The position numbers and the translations under genes are program-made. From Actinophytocola oryzae (GTDB taxonomy: Bacteria; Actinomycetota; Actinomycetes; Mycobacteriales; Pseudonocardiaceae): a DNA stretch of 64,000 nucleotides. Location: positions 186,001 through 250,000 of the forward strand of contig NZ_SOCP01000009.1 in assembly GCF_004364325.1 (NCBI RefSeq). Reading direction: 5' to 3'. Each line of letters opens with the position of its first letter. The stretch's first letter is position 1. The notes below the pieces were generated by a model. It saw nothing but the letters and a program-made list of their open reading frames with translations, had not been told where the DNA came from and did not search any database. Below are positions 57,103 to 64,000 of the stretch, in pieces.

Positions 57103-60100
57103 GTGACCGCATCCGAGGTCCCATCCCAGAACGCCGTCGCCGTAGTGGGGATGGCGTGCCGGTTGCCGTCCGCGCCGGACCCGGAGGCGTACTGGCGGCT
57201 GCTCCGCGCCGGCGGCGACGCGATCGGCGAGCACCCCGACCGGGGTGTCGGCGGGTTCCTCGACAGCGTCGCCGACTTCGACGCGCACTTCTTCGGCATC
57301 TCGCCACGCGAGGCGGCGGCCATGGACCCGCAGCAGCGCCTGGCGCTGGAGCTGGGCTGGGAGGCACTGGAGGACGCCGGGCTGGCCGCGGCACGGTTGC
57401 GCGGCACCGAGGTCGGCGTGTTCCTGGGTGCGATGGCCGACGACTACGCGGTGCTGACCCGTCGCGGGGGAGTGTTCGGCGCGCACACGCTCACGGGCGT
57501 GAGCCGGGCCGCCGCGGCGAACCGGCTGTCGCACTTCCTCGGGCTCACGGGCCCGTCCCTGGCGGTCGACACCGGGCAGTCGTCGTCGCTGGTCGCGGTG
57601 CACCTGGCGGCGGCGAGCCTGCGCGCGGGGGAGTGCGGGGTGGCGCTGGCCGGTGGGGTGCAGCTCAACCTGACCGACGACGGAACCCGGGTGGTGGCCC
57701 GTTTCGGGGCGCTGTCGCCGGATGCGCGCTGCTTCACCTTCGACGCCCGTGCCAACGGGTACGTGCGGGGCGAGGGCGGCGGCGTCGTGGTGCTCAAGAC
57801 GCTGGCGCTGGCACGAGCCGACGGCGACCGGGTCCTGGCGGTGCTCGAGGGCAGCGCGGTGAACAACGACGGGCCCGCGGAGGGGCTGACGGTACCGAGC
57901 GCCCGCGCGCAGGCCGCGCTGGCTCGCGTGGCGTGTGCACGGGCGGGGGTCGCGCCTGCCGACGTCGGCTACGTCGAGCTGCACGGCACCGGCACGAAGG
58001 TCGGCGACCCGGTGGAGGCCGCCGCACTCGGTGCGGTCTACGGTGCCGACCGGCCGGTGCCGCTGCTGGTGGGCTCGGCGAAGACGAACGTGGGACACCT
58101 GGAGGGCGCGGCCGGGATCACGGGCCTGCTGCGTGCGGTCCTCGGGCTACGGCACGGGATCGTCCCCCCGAGCCTGAACTTCACGAACCCGAACCCGGCC
58201 ATCCGCTTCGACGAGTGGAACCTGAGGGTCGCCACCACGGCGACCCCGTGGCCCCCCGCCGCCGACGGCAGGCTGCTCGCCGGGGTCTCCGCCTTCGGGG
58301 TCACCGGCACCAACTGCCACGTCGTCCTCTCGGCAGGCGACCCGGTGCCGGAGGTGGTCGCCGCGCCGCCCGCGTCGACGGGGCGGGCCGACCATCCCGT
58401 GTCGGCCGCCGACGTGGCGACGTCGGTCACCGGGCCGGTGCCGTGGGTGGTCACCGCGCGGACGCCGACCGCGTTGCGGGCACAGGCAGAACGCGTCGCC
58501 GGGCACCTCTCCGACCATCCCGCCTCGCCCGCCGACGTGGCCCACTCCCTGGCCTCGCGCTCCGCGCTGCCCCACCGCGCGGTCGTGGTCGGCGCCGACA
58601 ACGCCGACCTGCTCGCCGGGCTCCGGGCCGTCGCCGCCGGGTTGCCCGCACCCGGCGTGACCACCGGCGTCGCGCAGGATCCCGGGCCCGGGCCGGTGTT
58701 CGTCTTTCCCGGGCAGGGCGCGCAGTGGGCCGGGATGGCCGTCGAGCTGCTCGACACCTCGCCCCAGTTCCGTGCCCGGCTCACGGAGTGTGCCGAGGCA
58801 CTCGCGCCCTTCGTGGCGTGGTCGCTCGTCGACGTGTTGCGTGGTGGCACGTTCGAGCGGGTCGACGTGGTCCAGCCCGCGCTCTGGGCGGTCATGGTGT
58901 CGCTCGCCGAGGTCTGGCGGTCCTTCGGCGTGGTGCCTGCCGCCGTGGTCGGGCACAGCCAGGGGGAGATCGCCGCCGCCGTCGTCTCCGGTGGACTGTC
59001 GCTCGTGGACGGCGCGCGGGTGGTCGCGCTCCGCAGCGGGCTGATCGCGCGGACCCTCGCCGGGGACGGCGGCATGGTGTCCGTCGCCCTGCCCGAGGCG
59101 CAGGTCCGCGAGCGGCTCGCGCCCTGGTGCGGGCGGCTCGTCGTCGGGGCCGTCAACGGGCCTGCGTCGGTCGTCGTCACCGGGGACGCCGCCGCCGTCG
59201 GCGAGCTGGTCGAGTCCTGGCGGAACACCGGGCGCGTGCGGCGGGTCGACGTCGACTACGCCTCGCACTCGCCCATGGTCGAACGGCTGCGCGACCGGCT
59301 CGGTGAGCTGCTCGACCCGATCACCCCGCACCGACCCGACGTCCCCTTCTTCTCAACGGTCGCCGGCACGAACGGCCACACCCCGGTACTGGACGCCGGG
59401 TACTGGTACCGCAACCTGCGCGGCACCGTGGAGTTCCACCACGCCGTCGAACGCCTCCTCGCCGCCGGACACCGCCACTTCGTCGAGGTGAGCCCGCATC
59501 CCGTGCTCACCGGCAGCGTGCGTGACGCCGCGGGCGGCCGGGTGGTCGCGGTCGGCACCACCAAGCGCGGCGACGGCGGCCTCGCCAGGGTGCTCGGCTC
59601 CGCGGCCGAGCTGGCCACCACCGGCCTCGATCCCGACTGGTCGGCCTGCTTTCCCGGCGCGACAAGGGTTTCGCTGCCCACCTACGCCTTCCAGCGTGAG
59701 CGTTACTGGCTCGACGACGCCCCGGTGTCGGCGCCCGCGGCCACCGACGTGCCGACCGACCCGCTCCGCCTGGTGCTCGCCGAGTGCGCCGCCGTCCTCG
59801 GCTACCGCGACATCGACCGGGTCGAGCCCGACGTTCCGTTGCGCGGCCAGGGTTTCGACTCCCAGATGCTCGTCGAGCTGACCGCCCGGCTGGCCCGCTC
59901 CACCGGCCGCCCCCTCACCACCGCGGAGCTGTTCGACCACCCGACCCCCGCGCGGCTCGCCGCCCACCTGACCGGCACGGCCCCCGACGACACCCCGGCA
60001 CTCACGGCTGCTCCCGACGAACCGCTCGCGATCGTCGGCATGGCCTGCCGCTACCCCGGCGGCGCCGGCACCCCCGAGGACCTGTGGCGGCTCGTGTCCG

Positions 60101-63100
60101 AGGGCGTCGACGCGACCGGCCCCATGCCCGCCGACCGCGGCTGGAGCGCGGCGGTCACCGGCACCGGGCGGCTCGGCGGCTTCCTGCCGGACGCGGCCCG
60201 CTTCGACGCGGAGTTCTTCGGCATCTCCCCACGCGAGGCCGCCGCGATGGACCCGCAGCAGCGCCTCGCGCTGGAGGTGTGCTGGGAGGCCGTCGAACGG
60301 GCCGGCGTCGCCCCACCGGACCTGCGCGGCACCCGGACCGGCGTCTACCTCGGCGCCATGGCCCAGGACTACGGCCCCCCACTGCACCGCACGTCCGGTG
60401 AGGTGGAAGGCCTCGCGCTGACCGGCACCACCCCCAGCGTGCTCTCCGGCCGCGTCGCCTACACCCTCGGCCTCGCCGGCCCCGCGGTCACCGTCGACAC
60501 CGCCTGCTCCTCCTCCCTCGTCGCCCTGCACCTCGCCGGGCAGGCACTCCGGTCCGGCGACTGCGACCTCGCACTGGCAGGCGGCGTCACCGTGATGTCC
60601 GAGCCTGGGCTGTTCGTGGAGTTCGCCAAGCAGGGCGGGCTCTCGCGGGACGGTCGGTGCAGGCCGTTCGCCCGCGCGGCCGACGGCACCGGCTGGGCCG
60701 AAGGCGCCGGGGTCCTGGTCGTCGAGCGGCTCGCCGACGCCCTGCGCAACGGGCACCCCGTCCTCGCCGTCGTGCGGGGCACCGCCGTGAACTCCGACGG
60801 CGCGTCCAACGGCCTCACCGCGCCGAGCGGCACCGCCCAGCGCGCGGTCATCGGCCAGGCGCTCGTCCGCGCGGGTCTCGCACCGTCCGACGTGGACGTC
60901 GTCGAGGCACACGGCACGGGCACCCGCCTCGGCGACCCCGTCGAGGCGAACGCGTTGCTGGCGACCTACGGCCAGGACCGGGACGTGCCGCTGCTGCTGG
61001 GTTCGGTCAAGTCGAACCTCGGGCACACCCAGGCCGCCGCCGGGGTGGCCGGGGTGATCAAGATGGTGCACGCGATGCGCCACGGCGTGGTCCCCGCGAC
61101 CCTGCACGTCGACGCCCCGTCCGCCGAGGTGGACTGGTCGGCCGGTGCGGTGGAGCTGGTCACCGAGCCGGTGCCGTGGCCGGACGCGGACCGGCCGCGC
61201 CGGGCAGGCGTGTCGTCCTTCGGCATCAGCGGCACCAACGCCCACGTCGTGCTGGAACACGTGCCGGAACCGGAACCCGAGCCCGAGACGGACACCGGCC
61301 GGGTGTTGCCGTGGGTGCTGTCCGCCCGCACCCCCGAGGCGCTCGCCGAGCAGGCCGCCCGGCTCACGGCCACCCCCGGCTCCCGGGCCGGGATCGGCCT
61401 GTCGCTCGCCACCACCCGCGCCCACCACGACCACCGGGCCGTCGTGCTGACCGACGCGGCACTGGCCGCGCTGGCCGACGGAGAACCGGCCGACGGGCTC
61501 GTGCGGGACACCGCCGTCGGCGCGCCCCGCACCGCGTTCGTGTTCGCGGGCCAGGGTGCCCAGCGACCCGGCATGGGCCGCGAACTGGCCGCCGCCCACC
61601 CGGTGTTCGCCGACGCGCTCGCCGAGGTCTGCGCCCGCCTCGACACCCACCTCGACCAGCCGCCGCTGCTGGACGTCGTGTTCGGGACGGACCCCGACCG
61701 GCTCGCCGCCACCCGGAACGCGCAGCCCGCGCTGTTCGCCGTGGAGGTGGCTCTGGCCCGGCTGCTGGACTCCTGGGGGGTGCGGCCGGACGTGCTGCTC
61801 GGCCACTCCGTCGGCGAGGTCGCCGCCGCGCACCTGGCCGGGGTGCTGTCGCTCGCGGACGCGTGCACGCTCGTCGTGGCCCGCGGCGCCCTGATGGGGG
61901 CGCTCCCGTCCGGCGGCGCGATGGTCGCCGCGCAGGCGGGCGAGGACGAGGTGGCGCCGGTGCTCGTGCCCGGCCGGGTCGTGGTGGCCTCGGTCAACGG
62001 CGCCCGCTCGGTGGTGCTCTCGGGCGTCGAGCACGACGTGCTCGCCGCGGCGGCGCACCTGGCCCGACGCGGCCACCGCACGAAACGCCTGCGCGTCACC
62101 CACGCCTTCCACTCCCCGCTGATGGAACCGATGCTGGCGCCCTTCCGCGAGGTCGTCGCCGGACTGGCCCCGACCGCACCACGCCTGCCGCTCGTCTCCA
62201 CGCTCACCGGCGCCCCGGTCGACGCCGCGACCGTCACCGACCCCGAGTACTGGGTCCGGCAGGTACGCGAGCCGGTCCGGTTCGCCGACGCGCTGCGGGC
62301 GGCACACGCCACCGCCGTGGTCGAGGTCGGCCCGGACGGCTCGCTGTCGTCGGTGGTCGACGACGACACCCTCGTGGTCGTGCCTGCGCTGCGGTCCGGT
62401 CGAGGCGAGGACCCCGCGCTGGCCGAGGCCGTCTCCCGACTCCACGCCCACGGTGTCACGGTCGACTGGGCCGCGTTCTTCGCGGGCACCGGAGCCCACC
62501 GCGTCGACCTGCCGACCACCGCCTTCCGCGGACAGCGGTACTGGACCGCCGCCCCGGCCGCGGACGTCGCCGCCGCGGGCATGGACACCCCCGACCACCC
62601 GCTGCTCGGCGCCGCGGTCGACCTCCCCGACGACGGTGGCGCCGTGCTCACCGGCCGGCTTTCGACCGCGACCCACCCGTGGCTGGCCGACCACGTGATC
62701 GACGGCGCCGTGCTCGTCCCCGGGACCGTGCTCGTCGACCTGGCGCTGCGAGCCGGTGACCAGGTCGGCGCACCAAGCCTCGTGGAACTGACGATCGAGA
62801 CCCCGCTCGTGCTCACCGGGCACGACACCGTGCCGCTGCGGGTCGCGGTGGCGGCGGACGACGACGGCACCCGCGCCGTGACCGTCCACTCGCGACAGTC
62901 CGGCGACTGGGTGTGCCACGCCCGCGGTCTCGTCACCACGACAGGCGAACCCCCCGCGGCACCGGGGGAGTGGCCGCCACGCGACGCGGAACCCGTGCCA
63001 CTGGACGGTTTCTACCCCGCACTCGGCGCCGACGGCTTCGGCTACGGCCCGGCGTTCCTCGGTCTGCGCGCGGCCTGGCGGCGGGCGGGCGAGGTGTTCG

Positions 63101-64000
63101 CCGAGGTCGAGCTGCCCGGCGACGCCGACCGGTTCGGCCTGCACCCGGCGCTGCTCGACGCCGCCCTGCACGCCACCGCGCTCCTGTCCGACCCACCACG
63201 CCTGGCCGGGCTCCCGTTCGCGTTCACCGGCGTCCGGCTCCACGCCGCCGGGGCCGGCGCGCTGCGGGTGCGGGTGCGGGACCTGGGCGGCGGCACGGTC
63301 GCGCTGAGCGCCACCGACCCGGCCGGGACCCCGGTCGTCACCGTCGACAGCCTCGCCCTGCGGCCCGCGCGGGCACCCGGGCCCGATCCCGCGGCCCTGT
63401 TCCGGCTGGAGTGGACCGAGGTGGCGGCCCGGCCTGCGCCCGTGGACGCGGTGCTCGTCGGCGACGACCCGTTCGGGCTGCCGGTGACCGCCCAGTACCC
63501 GGACGTCGAGGCGCTCGGCAAGGCCATGGCCACCGGCGAGTGCGCCACCGGGCTCGCCGTGCTGCCCGTGCTCGGCGCCGACGTCGACCGCGTGCTCGCG
63601 GAGCTGCAGGAATGGCAGCGACTCGACCCGCCGAGCGGGGTGCGGCTCGCGGTGGTCACCAGCGGTGCCGTGGCCGCGGACCCCGGGGACACCGTCGAGG
63701 ACGCCGCGGCGGCCGCCGCCTGGGGGCTGGTGCGGGCCGCGCAGCTGGAGGACCCCGACCGCTACCTGCTCATCGACCTCGACGACCCGGACCGGCTGCT
63801 GGTCTCCGACGAGCCGCAGCTGGCCGTGCGGCGCGGTGTCGCCCGCGCGCCCCGGCTGGCCAGGACGAACGGGGACGACGTGCTCACCCCGCCCGCCGGG
63901 AGCTGGCGGCTGGCCACCACCGCGCCGGGCACCCTCGCCGCGCTGGCGCTGGTGCCCGCCGACGCACCCGCGCCGGGTCCGCGCGAGGTGCGGGTCGCGG
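57103..64000 (+). CDS. Type I modular PKS: KSQ loading module and first reducing module (partial)
   Basis: Open from GTG 57103 (GGGAG site upstream) through the right edge. Domains by residue: KSQ 11-409, where Gln159 replaces the active-site Cys (VDTGQSSS), so it decarboxylates its substrate; AT 531-830 with GHSQG (S619) and YASH (719-722), the methylmalonyl pattern; ACP 885-955, Ser920 in GFDSQM; KS1 973-1390, Cys1135 in ACSSS; AT1 1478-1790 with S1569 in GHSVG and HAFH (1667-1670), the malonyl pattern; DH 1832-2095 with H1864 and D2019; a KR structural half from about 2100; the ER begins at about 2267. Starter is therefore probably propionyl and the first extension malonyl, fully reduced if ER and KR are intact. 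Confidence 0.97.
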   Translation, partial: MTASEVPSQNAVAVVGMACRLPSAPDPEAYWRLLRAGGDAIGEHPDRGVGGFLDSVADFDAHFFGISPREAAAMDPQQRLALELGWEALEDAGLAAARLRGTEVGVFLGAMADDYAVLTRRGGVFGAHTLTGVSRAAAANRLSHFLGLTGPSLAVDTGQSSSLVAVHLAAASLRAGECGVALAGGVQLNLTDDGTRVVARFGALSPDARCFTFDARANGYVRGEGGGVVVLKTLALARADGDRVLAVLEGSAVNNDGPAEGLTVPSARAQAALARVACARAGVAPADVGYVELHGTGTKVGDPVEAAALGAVYGADRPVPLLVGSAKTNVGHLEGAAGITGLLRAVLGLRHGIVPPSLNFTNPNPAIRFDEWNLRVATTATPWPPAADGRLLAGVSAFGVTGTNCHVVLSAGDPVPEVVAAPPASTGRADHPVSAADVATSVTGPVPWVVTARTPTALRAQAERVAGHLSDHPASPADVAHSLASRSALPHRAVVVGADNADLLAGLRAVAAGLPAPGVTTGVAQDPGPGPVFVFPGQGAQWAGMAVELLDTSPQFRARLTECAEALAPFVAWSLVDVLRGGTFERVDVVQPALWAVMVSLAEVWRSFGVVPAAVVGHSQGEIAAAVVSGGLSLVDGARVVALRSGLIARTLAGDGGMVSVALPEAQVRERLAPWCGRLVVGAVNGPASVVVTGDAAAVGELVESWRNTGRVRRVDVDYASHSPMVERLRDRLGELLDPITPHRPDVPFFSTVAGTNGHTPVLDAGYWYRNLRGTVEFHHAVERLLAAGHRHFVEVSPHPVLTGSVRDAAGGRVVAVGTTKRGDGGLARVLGSAAELATTGLDPDWSACFPGATRVSLPTYAFQRERYWLDDAPVSAPAATDVPTDPLRLVLAECAAVLGYRDIDRVEPDVPLRGQGFDSQMLVELTARLARSTGRPLTTAELFDHPTPARLAAHLTGTAPDDTPALTAAPDEPLAIVGMACRYPGGAGTPEDLWRLVSEGVDATGPMPADRGWSAAVTGTGRLGGFLPDAARFDAEFFGISPREAAAMDPQQRLALEVCWEAVERAGVAPPDLRGTRTGVYLGAMAQDYGPPLHRTSGEVEGLALTGTTPSVLSGRVAYTLGLAGPAVTVDTACSSSLVALHLAGQALRSGDCDLALAGGVTVMSEPGLFVEFAKQGGLSRDGRCRPFARAADGTGWAEGAGVLVVERLADALRNGHPVLAVVRGTAVNSDGASNGLTAPSGTAQRAVIGQALVRAGLAPSDVDVVEAHGTGTRLGDPVEANALLATYGQDRDVPLLLGSVKSNLGHTQAAAGVAGVIKMVHAMRHGVVPATLHVDAPSAEVDWSAGAVELVTEPVPWPDADRPRRAGVSSFGISGTNAHVVLEHVPEPEPEPETDTGRVLPWVLSARTPEALAEQAARLTATPGSRAGIGLSLATTRAHHDHRAVVLTDAALAALADGEPADGLVRDTAVGAPRTAFVFAGQGAQRPGMGRELAAAHPVFADALAEVCARLDTHLDQPPLLDVVFGTDPDRLAATRNAQPALFAVEVALARLLDSWGVRPDVLLGHSVGEVAAAHLAGVLSLADACTLVVARGALMGALPSGGAMVAAQAGEDEVAPVLVPGRVVVASVNGARSVVLSGVEHDVLAAAAHLARRGHRTKRLRVTHAFHSPLMEPMLAPFREVVAGLAPTAPRLPLVSTLTGAPVDAATVTDPEYWVRQVREPVRFADALRAAHATAVVEVGPDGSLSSVVDDDTLVVVPALRSGRGEDPALAEAVSRLHAHGVTVDWAAFFAGTGAHRVDLPTTAFRGQRYWTAAPAADVAAAGMDTPDHPLLGAAVDLPDDGGAVLTGRLSTATHPWLADHVIDGAVLVPGTVLVDLALRAGDQVGAPSLVELTIETPLVLTGHDTVPLRVAVAADDDGTRAVTVHSRQSGDWVCHARGLVTTTGEPPAAPGEWPPRDAEPVPLDGFYPALGADGFGYGPAFLGLRAAWRRAGEVFAEVELPGDADRFGLHPALLDAALHATALLSDPPRLAGLPFAFTGVRLHAAGAGALRVRVRDLGGGTVALSATDPAGTPVVTVDSLALRPARAPGPDPAALFRLEWTEVAARPAPVDAVLVGDDPFGLPVTAQYPDVEALGKAMATGECATGLAVLPVLGADVDRVLAELQEWQRLDPPSGVRLAVVTSGAVAADPGDTVEDAAAAAAWGLVRAAQLEDPDRYLLIDLDDPDRLLVSDEPQLAVRRGVARAPRLARTNGDDVLTPPAGSWRLATTAPGTLAALALVPADAPAPGPREVRVA

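Noticed and set aside
59353..63243. A 1296-codon open frame antisense to the PKS gene, and similar long antisense frames at 39149-42628 and 33990-35645
   Set aside because: High GC makes stop codons rare in off frames. These have Arg/Gly/His-rich, non-protein-like composition and overlie clearly recognised genes on the other strand.
1..64000. tRNA, rRNA genes or insertion sequences
   Set aside because: I saw no tRNA cloverleaf features, rRNA stretches or transposase motifs when reading the spacers and frames.

Overview
The window is high-GC, gene-dense DNA with strongly G/C-biased third codon positions, frequent GTG/TTG starts and many 1-31 nt gene overlaps. This points to an actinomycete. 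The mix of families (MEDS-type regulators, SPFH-GYF proteins, DUF6292, DUF6328, a TIGR02960-type sigma factor) and the GAAGGCGTCCTTCAGTGCG intergenic palindromes fit a Pseudonocardiaceae-like genus (Saccharothrix/Lentzea/Amycolatopsis type). That placement is an inference, not proven by any marker gene.

Positions 1-39.6 kb are general chromosome. In order they hold: a decayed SDR fragment, an M14-like peptidase and a DHFR-like reductase; a MecA-N-type penicillin-binding protein divergent from argG; a fused maleylacetate reductase/hydroxyquinol dioxygenase; an ankyrin protein and a fused Gfo/Idh/MocA-aldo/keto reductase; a YdjI/YdjG/YdjH-like SPFH and zinc-ribbon membrane operon; a TetR/fadD divergon with a clear palindromic operator; nhaA with an EEP phosphodiesterase; a small Trp-containing ORF beside a class I isoprenoid-synthase-like gene; a frameshifted NACHT ATPase; MEDS/HATPase/STAS signalling genes; CorA and MFS transporters; a sigma factor with a DHFR-like partner; an ArsR-like/hydrolase divergon; and a meta-cleavage lower pathway (hydratase, aldolase, acetaldehyde dehydrogenase) with an IclR regulator. 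Decayed genes recur: SDR, FecCD permease, ABC ATPase and methyltransferase.

Positions 39.8-64 kb are the start of a glycosylated type I polyketide cluster, cut off by the right edge. It has five transcription units: (a) 39899-43524 (+), a glycosyltransferase, an NDP-hexose 2,3-dehydratase and a 3-ketoreductase; (b) 47483-43505 (-), ABC exporter ATPase and permease, a 4-ketoreductase and a SpnQ/E1-type 3-dehydratase; (c) 47644-49928 (+), a nucleotide-sugar dehydrogenase and an epimerase/decarboxylase; (d) 56957-50003 (-), a glycosyltransferase, methoxymalonyl-ACP genes FkbK-J-I-H, a sugar aminotransferase and a third glycosyltransferase; (e) 57103 onward (+), a PKS with a KSQ-AT(methylmalonyl)-ACP loading module and a KS-AT(malonyl)-DH-ER first module.

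Read together, the cluster should make a macrolide- or polyether-like polyketide with a probable propionyl starter, at least one methoxymalonyl extension, a 2,3,6-trideoxyhexose and possibly a 4-aminopentose, exported by a DrrAB-like pump. All five units have a 16-nt element with core GGGAAA(A/G)CCC 32-77 nt before their first gene, close to the known PAS-LuxR operator, so a shared LuxR-type activator encoded outside the window is likely. Three convergent gene pairs are separated by large inverted pairs of one palindromic repeat, probably two-way terminators.
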